DNA from: Tomocerus qinae
Taxonomy: Eukaryota > Arthropoda > Collembola > Entomobryomorpha > Tomoceridae
NCBI GenBank assembly: GCA_020055645.1
Contig: CM034550.1
Span: 15,141,001 to 15,205,000, forward strand
Reading direction: 5' to 3'
Length of the DNA: 64,000 nucleotides
Part shown: positions 29,701 through 43,661 of the stretch, piece by piece
Numbering within the stretch: the first letter of the stretch is position 1
How the letters are laid out: each line of letters starts with the position of its first letter
Made by a program: the position numbers and the translations under genes
The notes under the pieces: generated by a model
Seen by the model: only the letters and a program-made list of their open reading frames with translations
Databases searched by the model: none
What the model was told of the DNA's origin: nothing

Positions 29701-32700
29701 AACTTGCTGAACACACGGTACTGGCTGCGACTCAAACCGTTGCCTCTTTCAAAAGTTTAATTTCCTACGATGTTTGAGTAGGTCGAAATATATTATTAAG
29801 TTAAAAATACAAAAGGTAGTTCAAAATGAAAAAATGTATGCTTGATAATACCTTTATTTTTTGATTTGGCGGTAGTTTCCCCGTTTTCAAATTACCTTAG
29901 ATATGAAAGAATGTGTTTATTACTGCCTTTAATAAAGAAAATATCTTTTTTGCGTAAAGTGGACATGTAACACATGCAGGCAAATTACAATAACACTGTT
30001 TAATGTTTAAATCTTATAATTATAATATGAATATTAAATGATGAATTTGATGAACACACTGTACCGGCTGCGACTCAAAACGTTACCTCTTTAAGAAGTT
30101 TAATTTCTTACGATGTTTGAGTAGGTGGAAATATATTATTAAGTTAAAAATACAAAAGGTAGTTCAAAATGAAAAAATGTATGCTTGATAATACCTTTAT
30201 TTTTTGATTTGGCGGTAGTTTCCCCGCTTTCAAATTACCTTAGATATGAAAGTATGTGTTTATTACTGCCTTTAATAAAGAAACTATCTTTTTTGCGTAA
30301 AGTGGACATGTAACACATGCAGGCAAATTACAATAACACTGTTTAATATTTAAATTTTATAATTATAATATGAATATTAAATGATGAATTTGATGAACAC
30401 ACTGTACCGGCTGCGACTCAAAACGTTGCCTCTTTCAGAAGTTTAATTTCTTACGATGTTTGAGTAGGTGGAAATATATTATTAAGTTAAAAATACAAAA
30501 GGTAGTTCAAAATAAAAAATGTATGCTTGATAATACCTTTATTTTTTGATTTGGCGGTAGTTTCCCCGCTTTCAAATTACCTTAGATATGAAATTATGTG
30601 TTTATTACTGCCTTTAATAAAGAAACTATCTTTTTTGCGTAAAGTGGACATGTAACACATGCAGGCAAATTACAATAACACTGTTTAATTTTTAAATCTT
30701 ATAATTATAATATGAATATTAAATGATGAATTTGATGAACACACTGTACCGGCTGCGACTCAAAACGTTGCCTCTTTCAGAAGTTTAATTTCTTACGATG
30801 TTTGAGTAGGTGGAAATATATTATTAAGTTAAAAATACAAAAGGTAGTTCAAAATAAAAAAATGTATGCTTGATAATACCTTTATTTTTTGATTTGGCGT
30901 TAGTTTGCCCGCTTTCAAATTACCTTAGATATGAAATTATTTGTTTATTACTGCCTTTAATAAAGAAACTATCTTTTTTGCGTAAAGTGGACATGAAACA
31001 CATGCAGGCAAATTACAATAACACTGTTTAATATTTAAGTCTTATAATTATAATATGAATATTAAATGATGAATTTGATGAACACACTGTACCGGCTGCG
31101 ACTCAAAACGTTGCCTCTTTCAGAAGTTTAATTTCTTACGATGTTTGACTAGGTGGAAATATATTATTAAGTTAAAAATACAAAAGGTACTTCAAAATAA
31201 AAAAATGTATGCTTGATAATAGCTTTATATTTTGATTTGGCGGTAGCTTCCCCGCTTTCAAATTACCTTAGATATGCAATTATGTGTTTATTACTGCCTT
31301 TAATAAAGAAACTATCTTTTTTGCGTAAAGTGGACATGTAACACATGCAGGCAAATTACAATAACACTGTTTAATATTTAAATCTTATAATTATAATATG
31401 AATATTAAATGATGAATTTGATGAACACACTGTACCGGCTGCGACTCAAAACGTTGCCTCTTTCAGAAGTTTAATTTCTTACTATGTTTGAGTAGGTGAA
31501 AATATATTATTAAGTTAAAAATACAAAAGGTAGTTCAAAATAAAAAAAATGTATGCTTGATAATACCTTTTTTTTGATTTGGCGGTAGCTTTTTTCGCTT
31601 TCAAATTACCTTAGATGTGCAATTATGTGTTTATTACTGCCTTTAATAAAGAAACTATCTTTTTTGCGTAAAGTGGACATGTAACACATGCAGGCAAATT
31701 ACAATAACACTGTTTAATATTTAAATCTTATAATTATAATATGAATATTAAATGATGAATTTGATGAACACACTGTACCGGCTGCGACTCAAAACGTTGC
31801 CTCTTTCAGAAGTTTAATTTCTTACGATGTTTGAGTAGGTGAAAATATATTATTAAGTTAAAAATACAAAAGGTAGTTCAAAATAAAAAAAATGTATGCT
31901 TGATAATACCTTTTTTTTGATTTGGCGGTAGCTTTTTTCGCTTTCAAATTACCTTAGATGTGCAATTATGTGTTTATTACTGCCTTTAATAAAGAAACTA
32001 TCTTTTTTGCGTAAAGTGGACATGTAACACATGCAGGCAAATTACAATAACACTGTTTAATATTTAAATCTTATAATAATAATATGAATATTAAATGATG
32101 AAGTTGATGAACACACTGTACCGGCTGCGACTCAAAACGTTGCCTCTTTCAGAAGTTTAATTTCTTACGATGTTTGAGTAGGTGGAAATATATTATTAAG
32201 TTAAAAATACAAAAGGTAGTTCAAAATAAAAAAATGTATGCTTGATAATACCTTTATTTTTTGATTTGGCGGTAGTTTCCCCGCTTTCAAATTACCTTAG
32301 ATATGAAAGTATGTGTTTATTACTGCCTTTAATAAAGAAACTATCTTTTTTGCGTAAAGTGGACATGTAACACATGCAGGCAAATTACAATAACACTGTT
32401 TAATGTTTAAATCTTATAATTATAATATGAATATTAAATGATGAATTTGATGAACACACTGTACCGGCTGCGACTCAAAACGTTACCTCTTTAAGAAGTT
32501 TAATTTCTTACGATGTTTGAGTAGGTGGAAATATATTATTAAGTTAAAAATACAAAAGGTAGTTCAAAATGAAAAAATGTATGCTTGATAATACCTTTAT
32601 TTTTTGATTTGGCGGTAGTTTCCCCGCTTTCAAATTACCTTAGATATGAAAGTATGTGTTTATTACTGCCTTTAATAAAGAAACTATCTTTTTTGCGTAA

Positions 32701-34175
32701 AGTGGACATGTAACACATGCAGGCAAATTACAATAACACTGTTTAATATTTAAATTTTATAATTATAATATGAATATTAAATGATGAATTTGATGAACAC
32801 ACTGTACCGGCTGCGACTCAAAACGTTGCCTCTTTCAGAAGTTTAATTTCTTACGATGTTTGAGTAGGTCGAAATATATTATTAAGTTAAAAATACAAAA
32901 GGTAGTTCAAAATGAAAAAATGTATGCTTGATAATACCTTTATTTTTTGATTTGGCGGTAGTTTCCCCGCTTTCAAATTACCTTAGATATGAAAGTATGT
33001 GTTTATTACTGCCTTTAATAAAGAAACTATCTTTTTTGCGTAAAGTGGACATGTAACACATGCAGGCAAATTACAATAACACTGTTTAATATTTAAATTT
33101 TATAATTATAATATGAATATTAAATGATGAATTTGATGAACACACTGTACCGGCTGCGACTCAAAACGTTGCCTCTTTCAGAAGTTTAATTTCTTACGAT
33201 GTTTGAGTAGGTCGAAATATATTATTAAGTTAAAAATACAAAAGGTAGTTCAAAATGAAAAAATGTATGCTTGATAATACCTTTATTTTTTGATTTGGCG
33301 GTAGTTTCCCCGCTTTTAAATTACCTTAGATATGAAATTATGTGTTTATTACTGCCTTTAATAAAGAAACAATCTTTTTTGCGTAAAGTGGACATGTAAC
33401 ACATGCAGGCAAATTACAATAACACTGTTTAATATTTAAATCTTATAATTATAATATGAATATTAAATGATGAACTTGATGAACACACTGTACCGGCTGC
33501 GACTCAAAACGTTGCCTCTTTCAGAAGTTTAATTTTTTACGATGTTTGACTAGGTGGAAATATGTTATTAAGTTAAAAATACAAAAGGTGGTTCAAAATA
33601 AAAAAATGAATGATTGATAATATCTTTATTTTTTGATTTGACGGTAGTTCCCCCGTTTTCAAATCATCTTAGATATGAAATTATATTTTTATTACTGCCT
33701 TTAATAAAGTAACTATCTTTTTTGCGTAAAGTGGACATGTAACACATGCAGGCAAATTAGAATAACACTGTTTAATATTTAAATCTTATAATTATATTAT
33801 GAATATTAAATGATGAACTTGATGAACACACTGTACCGGCTGCGACTCAAACCGTTGCCTCTTTCAGAAGTTTAAATTTCTACGATGTTTGACTAGGTGG
33901 AAATATATTATTAAGTTAAAAATACAAAAGGTAGTTCAAAATGAAAAAATGTATGCTTGATAATACCTTTATTTTTTGATTTGGCGGTAGTTTCCCCGCT
34001 TTCAAATTACCTTAGATATGAAAGTATGATTTTATTATTGCCTTTAATAAAGAAACTATCTTTTTTGCGTAAAGTGGAAATGTAAAACATGCAGGCAAAT
34101 TAGAATAACACTGTTTAATATTTAAATCTTATAATTATATTATGAACATTAAATGATGAACTTGCTGAACACACG
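24231..34175 (+). repeat. Sixteen- and thirteen-monomer block copies
   Basis: A rare monomer with CTTGCTGAACACACGGTACT and, just upstream, AAGTATGATTTTATTATTGCC occurs only at about 24231, 29718 and 34176. The steps are 5487 and 4458 bp (16 and 13 monomers). The block between the copies keeps the same variant order except for lost or gained monomers. This fits recent segmental duplication overlapping the 18-mer series. Confidence 0.7.
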
Positions 34176-37100
34176 GTACTGGCTGCGACTCAAACCGTTG
34201 CCTCTTTCAAAAGTTTAATTTCCTACGATGTTTGAGTAGGTCGAAATATATTATTAAGTTAAAAATACAAAAGGTAGTTCAAAATGAAAAAATGTATGCT
34301 TGATAATACCTTTATTTTTTGATTTGGCGGTAGTCTCCCCGCTTTCAAATTACCTTAGATATGAAAGTTTGTGTTTATTACTGCCTTTAATAAAGAAACT
34401 ATCTTTTTTGCGTAAAGTGGACATGTAACACATGCAGGCAAATTACAATAACACTGTTTAATATTTAAATCTTATAATTATAATATGAATATTAAATGAT
34501 GAATTTGATGAACACACCGTACCGGCTGCGACTCAAACCCTTGCCTCTTTCAGAAGTTTAATTTTTTACGATGTTTTACTAGGTGGAAATATGTTATTAA
34601 GTTAAAAATACAAAAGGTGGTTCAAAATAAAAAAATAAATGATTGATAATATCTTTATTTTTTGATTAGACGGTAGTTCCCCCGTTTTCAAATCATCTTA
34701 GATATGAAATTATATTTTTATTACTGCCTTTAATAAAGTAACTATCTTTTTTGCGTAAAGTGGACATGAAACACATGCAGGCAAATTAGAATAACACTGT
34801 TTAATATTTAAATCTTATAATTATATTATGAATATTAAATGATGAACTTGATGAACACACTGTACCGGCTGCGACTCAAACCGTTGCCTCTTTCAGAAGT
34901 TTAATTTCTTACGATGTTTGACTAGGTGGAAATATGTTATTAAGTTAAAAATACAAAAGGTAGTTCAAAATGAAAAAATGTATGCTTGATAATACCTTTA
35001 ATTTTTGATTTGGCGGTAGTTTCCCCGTTTTCAAATTACCTTATATATGAATTTGTGTGTTTATTACTGCCTTTAATAAATAATATACCTTTTTTGCATA
35101 AAGTGGACATGTAACACATGCAGGAAAATTACAATAACACTGTTTAATGTTTAAATCTTATAATTATAATATGAATATTAACTGATGAATTTGATGAACA
35201 CACTATACCGGCTGCGACTCAAAACGTTGCCTCTTTCAGAAGTTTAATTTCTTACGATGTTTGAGTAGGTGGAAATATATTATTAAGTTAAAAATACAAA
35301 AGGTAGTTCAAAATAAAAAAATGTATGCTTGATAATACCTTTATTTTTTGATTTGGCGGTAGTTTCCCCGTTTTCAAATTACCTTAGATATGAAAGAATG
35401 TGTTTATTACTGCCTTTAATAAAGAAAATATCTTTTTTGCGTAAAGTGGACATGTAACACATGCAGGCAAATTACAATAACACTGTTTAATATTTAAATC
35501 TTATAACTATAATATGAATATTAAATGATGAATTTGATGAACACACTGTACCGGCTGCGACTCAAAACGTTGCCTCTTTCAGAAGTTTAATTTCTTACGA
35601 TGTTTGAGTAGGTGGAAATATATTATTAAGTTAAAAATACAAAAGGTAGTTCAAAATGAAAAAATGTATGCTTGATAATACCTTTATTTTTTGATTTGGC
35701 GGTAGTTTCCCCGTTTTCAAATTACCTTAGATATGAAAGAATGTGTTTATTACTGCCTTTAATAAAGAAAATATCTTTTTTGCGTAAAGTGGACATGTAA
35801 CACATGCAGGGCAAATTAGAATAACACTGTTTAATATTTAAATCTTATAATTATAATATGAATATTAAATGATGAATTTGATGAACACACTGTACCGGCT
35901 GCGACTCAAAACGTTGCCTCTTTCAGAAGTTTAATTTCTTACGATGTTTGACTTCGTGGAAATATATTATTAAGTTAAAAATACAAAAGGTAGTTCAAAA
36001 TAAAAAAATGTATGCTTGATAATACCTTTATTTTTTGATTTGGCGGTAGTTTCCCCTTTTTCAAATTACCTTAGATATGAAATTATGTGTTTATTACTGC
36101 CTTTAATAAAGAAACTATCTTTTTTGCGTAAAGTGGACATGTAACACATGCAGGCAAATTACAATAACACTGTTTAATATTTAAATCTTATAATTATAGT
36201 ATGAATATTAAATGATGAATTTGATGAACACACTGTACCGGCTGCGACTCAAAACGTTGCCTCTTTCAGAAGTTTAATTTCTTACGATGTTTGAGTAGGT
36301 CGAAATATATTATTAAGTTAAAAATACAAAAGGTAGTTCAAAATGAAAAAATGTATGCTTGATAATACCTTTATTTTTTGATTTGGCGGTAGTTTGCCCG
36401 CTTTCAAATTACCTTAGATATGAAATTATGTGTTTATTACTGCCTTTAATAAAGAAACTATCTTTTTTGCGTAAAGTGGACATGTAACACATGCAGGCAA
36501 ATTACAATAACACTGTTTAATATTTAAATCTTATAAATATAATATGAATATTAAATGATGAATTTGATGAACACACTGTACCGGCTGCGACTCAAACCCT
36601 TGCCTCTTTCAGAAGTTTAATTTTTTACGATGTTTTACTAGGTGGAAATATGTTATTAAGTTAAAAATACAAAAGGTAGTTCAAAATGAAAAAATGTATG
36701 CTTGATAATACCTTTATTTTTTGATTTGGCGGTAGTTTCCCCGCTTTCAAATTACCTTAGATATGAAATTATGTGTTTATTACTGCCTTTAATAAAGAAA
36801 CTATCTTTTTTGCGTAAAGTGGACATGTAACACATGCAGGCAAATTACAATAACACTGTTTAATATTTAAATTTTATAATTATAATATGAATATTAAATG
36901 ATGAAGTTGATGAACACACTGTACCGGCTGCGACTCAAAACGTTGCCTCTTTCAGAAGTTTAATTTCTTACGATTTTTGAGTAGGTGGAAATATGTTATT
37001 AAGTTAAAAATACAAAAGGTAGTTCAAAATAAAAAAATGAATGATTGATAATATCTTTATTTTTTGATTAGACGGTAGTTCCCCCGTTTTCAAATCATCT

Positions 37101-40100
37101 TAGATATGAAATTATATTTTTATTACTGCCTTTAATAAAGTAACTATCTTTTTTGCGTAAAGTGGACATGTAACACATGCAGGCAAATTACAATAACACT
37201 GTTTAATTTTTAAATCTTATAATTATAATATGAATATTAAATGATGAATTTGATGAACACACTGTACCGGCTGCGACTCAAAACGTTGCCTCTTTCAGAA
37301 GTTTAATTTCTTACGATGTTTGAGTAGGTGGAAATATATTATTAAGTTAAAAATACAAAAGGTAGTTCAAAATGAAAAAAATGTATGCTTGATAATACCT
37401 TTATTTTTTGATTTGGCGGTAGTTTCCCCGCTTTCAAATTACCTTAGATATGAAAGAATGTGTTTATTACTGCCTTTAATAAAGAAAATATCTTTTTGGC
37501 GTAAAGTGGACATGTAACACATGCAGGCAAATTACAATAACACTGTTTAATATTTAAATCTTATAATTATAATATGAATATTAAATGATGAATTTGATGA
37601 ACACACTGTACCGGCTGCGACTCAAAACGTTGCCTCTTTCAGAAGTTTAATTTCTTACGATGTTTGAGTAGGTGGAAATATATTATTAAGTTAAAAATAC
37701 AAAAGGTAGTTCAAAATGAAAAAATGTATGCTTGATAATACCTTTAATTTTTGATTTGGCGGTAGTTTCCCCGTTTTCAAATTACCTTAGATATGAAAGA
37801 ATGTGTTTATTACTGCCTTTAATAAAGAAAATATCTTTTTTGCGTAAAGTGGACATGTAACACATGCAGGCAAATTACAATAACACTGTTTAATATTTAA
37901 ATCTTATAATTATAATATGAATATTAAATGATGAATTTGATGAACACACTGTACCGGCTGCGACTCAAAACGTTGTCTCTTTTAGAAGTTTAATTTCTTA
38001 CGATGTTTGAGTAGGTGGAAATATATTATTAAGTTAAAAATACAAAAGGTAGTTCAAAATAAAAAAATGTATGCTTGATAATACCTTTATTTTTTGATTT
38101 GGCGGTAGTTTCCCCGCTTTCAAATTACCTTAGATATGAAATTATGTGTTTATTACTGCCTTTAATAAAGAAACTATCTTTTTTGCGTAAAGTGGACATG
38201 TAACACATGCAGGCAAATTACAATAACACTGTTTAATTTTTAAATCTTATAATTATAATATGAATATTAAATGATGAATTTGATGAACACACTGTACCGG
38301 CTGCGACTCAAAACGTTGCCTCTTTCAGAAGTTTAATTTCTTACGATGTTTGAGTAGGTGGAAATATATTATTAAGTTAAAAATACAAAAGGTAGTTCAA
38401 AATAAAAAAATGTATGCTTGATAATACCTTTATTTTTTGATTTGGCGGTAGTTTGCCCCCTTTCAAATTACCTTAGATATGAAATTATTTGTTTATTACT
38501 GCCTTTAATAAAGAAACTATCTTTTTTGCGTAAAGTGGACATGAAACACACGCAGGCAAATTACAATAACACTGTTTAATAATTAAATCTTATAATTATA
38601 ATATGAATATTAAATGATGAATTTGATGAACACACTGTACCGGCTGCGACTCAAAACGTTGCCTCTTTCAGAAGTTTAATTTCTTACGATGTTTGAGTAG
38701 GTGGAAATATATTATTAAGTTAGAAATACAAAAGGTAGTTCAAAATAAAAAAATGTATGCTTGATAATACCTTTATTTTTTGATTTGGCGGTAGTTTCCC
38801 CGCTTTCAAATTACCTTAGATATGCAATTATGTGTTTATTACTGCCTTTAATAAAGAAACTATCTTTTTTGTGTAAAGTGGACATGTAACACATGCAGGC
38901 AAATTACAATAACACTGTTTAATATTTAAATCTTATAATTATAATATGAATATTAAATGATGAATTTGATGAACACACTGATCCGGCTGCGACTCAAAAC
39001 GTTGCCTCTTTCAGAAGTTCAATTTCTTACGATGTTTGATTAGGTGGAAATATATTATTAAGTTAAAAATACAAAAGGTAGTTCAAAATAAAAAAATGAA
39101 TGCTTGATAATACCTTTATTTTTTGATTTGGCGGTAGTTCCCTCGCTTTCAAATTACCTTAGATATGCAATTATGTGTTTATTACTGCCTTTAATAAAGA
39201 AACTATGTTTTTTGCGTAAAGTGGACATGTAACACATGCAGGCAATTTACAATAACACTGTTTGATGTTTAAATCTTATAATTATAATATGAATATTAAA
39301 TGATGAATTTGATGAACACACTGTACCGGCTGCCACTCAAAACGTTGCCTCTTTCAGAAGTTTAATTTCTTACGATGTTTGAGTAGGTGGAAATATATTA
39401 CTAAGTTAAAAATACAAAAGGTAGTTCAAAATAAAAAAAAATGTATGCTTGATAATACCTTTATTTTTTGATTTGGCGGTAGTTTCCCCGCTTTCAAATT
39501 ACGTTAGATATGAAAGTATGTGTTTATTACTGCCTTTAATAAAGAAACTATCTTTTTTGCGTAAATTGGACATGTAACACATGCAGGCAAATTACAATAA
39601 CACTGTTTAATATTTAAATCTTATAATTATAATATGAATATTAAATGATGAATTTGATAAACACACTGCACCTGCTGCGACTCGAAACGTTGCCTCTTTC
39701 AGAAGTGTAATTTCTTACGATGTTTGACTAGGTGGAAATATATTATTAAGTTAAAAATACAAAAGGTAGTTCAAAATGAAAAAATGTATGCTTGATAATA
39801 CCTTTATTTTTTGATTTTGCGGTAGTTTCCCCGTTTTCAAATTACCTTAGATATAAACTTGTGTGTTTATTACTGCCTTTAATAAAGAAACTATCTTTTT
39901 TGCGTAAAGTGGACATGTAACACATGCAGGCAAATTACAATAACACTGTTTAATATTTAAATCTTATAATTATAATATGAATATTAAATGATGAATTTGA
40001 TGAACACACTGTACCGGCTGCGACTCAAAACGTTGCCTCTTTCAGAAGTTTAATTTCTTACGATGTTTGAGTAGGTGGAAATATATTATTAAGTTAAAAA

Positions 40101-41029
40101 TACAAAAGGTAGTTCAAAATAAAAAAATGTATGCTTGATAATACCTTTATTTTTTGATTTGGCGGTAGTTTGCCCGCTTTCAAATTACCTTAGATATGAA
40201 ATTATGTGTTTATTACTGCCTTTAATAAAGAAACTATCTTTTTTGCGTAAAGTGGACATGTAACACATGCAGGCAAATTACAATAACACTGTTTAATATT
40301 TAAATCTTATAATTATAATATGAATATTAAATGATGAATTTGATGAACACACTGTACCGGCTGCGACTCAAAACGTTGCCTCTTTCAGAAGTTTAATTTC
40401 TTACGATGTTTGAGTAGGTGGAAATATATTATTAAGTTAAAAATACAAAAGGTGGTTCAAAATAAAAAAATGTATGCTTGATAATACCTTTATTTTTTGA
40501 TTTGGCGGTAGTTTGCCCGCTTTCAAATTACCTTAGATATGAAATTATGTGTTTATTACTGCCTTTAATAAAGAAACTATCTTTTTTGCGTAAAGTGGAC
40601 ATGTAACACATGCAGGCAAATTACAATAACACTGTTTAATATTTAAATCTTATAATTATAATATGAATATTAAATGATGAATTTGATGAACACACTGTAC
40701 CGGCTGCGACTCAAAACGTTGCCTCTTTCAGAAGTTTAATTTCTTACGATGTTTGAGTAGGTGGAAATATATTATTAAGTTAAAAATACAAAAGGTAGTT
40801 CAGAATAAAAAAATGTATGCTTGATAATACCCTTATATTTTGATTTGGCGGTAGCTTCCCCGCTTTCAAATTACCTCAGATATGCAATTATGTGTTTATT
40901 ACTGCCTTTAATAAAGAAACTATCTTTTTTGCGTAAAGTGGACATGTAACACATGCAGGCAAATTACAATAACACTGTTTAATATTTAAATCTTATAATT
41001 ATAATATGAATATTAAATGATGAATTTGA

Positions 41030-41320
41030 TAGTGCTAATACTGAATTTCAAAATGATTAGGCATATTAACAATGTTTAATTTTCGAAATAAGCTAACTTT
41101 TCACTCATATTGGACTATTGGACCTCATTGTTTTATAAAATATGCATTGTGCACTCTCATGTGCATAAAGCCACATTTACCATGGCATAGATATAGATAG
41201 ATAGAAAGAAATCTACGACATAAGTATAAACAGCTTTATTATATTATAGAGATTTGTATCCACATATCAAAATAGCAATATATTTTTACATATTTGGTTA
41301 TACATAATATACTGTACCTA
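41030..41320. other. Unique AT-rich flank of the satellite array
   Basis: The satellite ends abruptly within a monomer at GATGAATTTGAT (41029) and unique sequence begins with AGTGCTAATACTG. No gene is seen. A short ATAGATAGATAG tract lies near 41190. Confidence 0.7.
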
Positions 41321-41328
41321 ATTGCACA

Positions 41329-41511
41329 CAGGGTTGCGTTTTGTCCGGACAAAACTATTACTGTCCAGGATGAAATTAGTTTTGTCCACTTTCTATCCAG
41401 GACAAAAGTGGACAAAACTAATTTCTTCCAGGACAAAACTAGTTTTGCCCTGGATAAAACCACTTTTATCCACTTTTGTCCACACCTTCCTATCCGGACA
41501 CCGCAACCCTG
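41329..41511. mobile_element. hAT-type MITE, 183 bp, with 8-bp target duplication
   Basis: The termini are CAGGGTTGCG (41329-41338) and CGCAACCCTG (41502-41511). They are flanked by the perfect 8-bp direct repeat ATTGCACA at 41321-41328 and 41512-41519. The interior consists of inverted and direct repeats of TTTTGTCCACTTT and TCCAGGACAAAAC, so the whole element can fold on itself. The 8-bp duplication and CAGGG termini are typical of hAT elements. It encodes nothing; open frames across it are by-products of the repeats. Confidence 0.9.
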
Positions 41512-41519
41512 ATTGCACA

Positions 41520-42340
41520 CCTGTATGACTTAGGGTAGAATTGCGGTTAGTGTTTGGTTAAGGTTAAACTATTTTTACTTAAATTGTAGTCACATAATAA
41601 CGGGAAACTGATTGAATTGTAAGTGACAGCGCTAAATAAAACCATAACATACCGTAATGATTTTGTAATGATACTGAACTTACAGATACCTCAAATTCTA
41701 TTAGTAACAAGTCATGATTTGTATAGGTAATTGTAAAGTCATTCATAAGTATAAACTGGGCCATTGTTTCAGAAAATCGAAATACAATGCTTCATTAAAT
41801 AGAAGGAGAAAGTATAATAATAATAAATTAAGTAATAATTCATCACAACAATAATACTTGGCATGATCATAATCGAGTTATATAAAATATAAAAGCTTTA
41901 TGAACATAAACTTATCTGATAGTAACATCAGACAAATCTTTCTATTATAATCGTAGACTTGATTTGAAGGAATAAATTCACCTACGTACATCGATCTACG
42001 TATGATGTATGATCTATGTATGTATGTCTGGTTGGGCGATCTTAAAAGCAAAATGCATATCGCATAAAAATGAACTGGACTATAGTAGTAGTTTTACAGC
42101 GTATTTTGAAATCCCACCAAAATGTTGACATGTAAATTTTTCAAAATTCAAAACTCTGGTGGCCTAGTACAAAATAACCGGCATTCTTAAATCATCCAAA
42201 AACAGACATCTATCAATATCTACTAAACGACACAATAATACCACTAATATTCTGTGATGTTAATCTCAAATACTATCTAAATGCTATTGTTTACATAATT
42301 CGGATTACACAGATATGCATACATACACCAGACATATGGT
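41520..42340. other. AT-rich region without a recognisable gene
   Basis: There are scattered short AT-rich tracts and a TACGTACATCGATCTACGTATG stretch near 41983-42004. No coding region, RNA gene or repeat family is supported. Confidence 0.5.
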
Positions 42341-43661
42341 TGTCTAGAACCTATAACCATTCGCTGGCAAATGGGTATAGAGAGGTTCCCTCTAAAAAAG
42401 TGCATCAGGTTTGTAATGATATTCATTACAAATTGTTGATGGTCGATGCGGAAATGAGGGGCGACGGCCAAAATATCCATGGTTATTATAATAAATAATA
42501 AATCTGAACACAGTATTTTCATTTCAAAATTTTATATGATTTTCATAAACATTCTCAGGGGGAATATTTATTGCAACATTTGACTTCTGTATTACAGTAG
42601 TTATTACATTACAGTTTGATATTAGAATATATTACATACCTTTCAGCATATTATATTATTACCACCATCCTAAGCTACACTTACTACATTGCGTACTCAA
42701 CTCTATGAATAGTACAAGTTATAATTATGTTATTGGATTAACTTTCAAACTATGTAAACAACACAATAGACTAAATCATCTTAATCACTTACTGTAAGGA
42801 GCAACTGTTGACACAACTATTTGTATTTTACACAGTAATTTTGTGTTCCATTTACAAACAGAACATCGACACTAAACACACTTACATAAAGGAAAATATT
42901 GTAGATAAATAAATAAAATAAGTTCCATAATTTATTCGGAAATGCTGTAATGTAATTGAAAATTCTTTATGCAGTGACTTGCAATATTGATGATGTATAA
43001 CCGAAAAATCTACAATAACTAAACCTTTCAGTATGTCTACTGTCTATTTTGTGTCAACATAATAATAGTTGTGTCAACAGTTGCTCCTTACAGCAAGTGA
43101 TTAAGATGATTTAGTTTATTGTGTTGTTTACATAGTTTGAAAGTTAATCCAATAACATAATTATAACTTGTACTATTCATAGAGTTGAGTACGCAATGTA
43201 GTAAGTGTAGCTTAGGATGGTGGTAATAATATGATATGCTGAAAGGTATTACCTATAATATAAACGTCATAGGTTTGTATGTACGGATGTTTGTATGCTT
43301 GTGTGCACGGATGTTTGTGTGTACGAGATCTTTTTCAGCACAAGTGGTATCTATTGGGGAAAAAATGTAATATATTCTAATATCAAACTGTAACGTAATA
43401 ACTACTGTAATGCAGAAGTCAAATGTTGCAATAAATATTCCCCCTGAGAATGTTTATGAAAATCATATAAAATTTTGAAATGAAAATACTGTGTTCAGAT
43501 TTATTATTTATTATAATAACCATGGATATTTTGGCCGTCTCCCCTCATTTCCGCATCGGCCATCAACAATTTGTAATGAATATCATTACAAACCTGATGC
43601 ACTTTTTTAGAGGGAAACTCTCTAGACCCATTTGCCAGCAAATGGGTATAGGTTCTAGACA
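42341..43661. repeat. Long imperfect palindrome, arms about 0.48 and 0.6 kb
   Basis: The left arm (42341-42822) is repeated in reverse complement as the right arm (43065-43661) with few mismatches. Outer ends are TGTCTAGAACC and GGTTCTAGACA; inner ends are CTGTTGACACAACTATT and AATAGTTGTGTCAACAG. The arms flank about 240 bp of unrelated AT-rich spacer. The right arm is longer because of about 116 extra bases at 43250-43365. Mirror-image open frames on opposite strands of the two arms arise from this symmetry. It is probably a foldback element or a nested MITE pair; no coding capacity or clear target duplication was found. Confidence 0.85.
43250..43365. mobile_element. Extra segment present only in the right palindrome arm
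   Basis: The left arm reads through CATACC/TAATATATTC without interruption. The right arm carries about 116 bp between GAAAGGTAT and TAATATATTC, rich in TGTATG/TGTGTG-like steps (ACGGATGTTTGTATGCTTG). It is either an insertion here or a deletion from the left arm. No clean duplication decides between them. Confidence 0.5.

Larger units (their letters stand above)
1479..41029 (+). repeat. 343-bp satellite DNA array, about 115 tandem monomers
   Basis: The anchor GCGTAAAGTGGACATGTAAC recurs every 343 bp from 1483 to 40931. The total of 39448 bp equals 115.0 periods, so indels are rare. All copies are in the same orientation. Each monomer runs through an AT dyad (TTATAATTATAA), CACACTGTACCGGCTGCGAC, TTTCAGAAGTTTAATTTCTT, AAAAATACAAAAGGTAGTTC, the T-run GGCGGTAGTTTCCCCGC and TACTGCCTTTAATAAAG. 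Copies differ by a handful of substitutions, and shared private variants form blocks. Only short frames are open and no protein is plausible. No CENP-B-box-like motif was seen. Role is unknown; pericentromeric, centromeric or other heterochromatin is an inference from array size. Confidence 0.97.

Noticed and set aside
37320-37517. 65-codon open frame in the satellite
   Set aside because: It is a translation of one monomer variant; neighbouring monomers have stops in the same frame.
1479-41029. Possible tRNA- or rRNA-derived origin of the satellite
   Set aside because: I saw no A/B-box or rRNA-like segment in the monomer.
41239-41528. Three overlapping open frames on both strands
   Set aside because: All lie across the 183-bp hAT MITE and are made of its TTTTGTCCA repeats.
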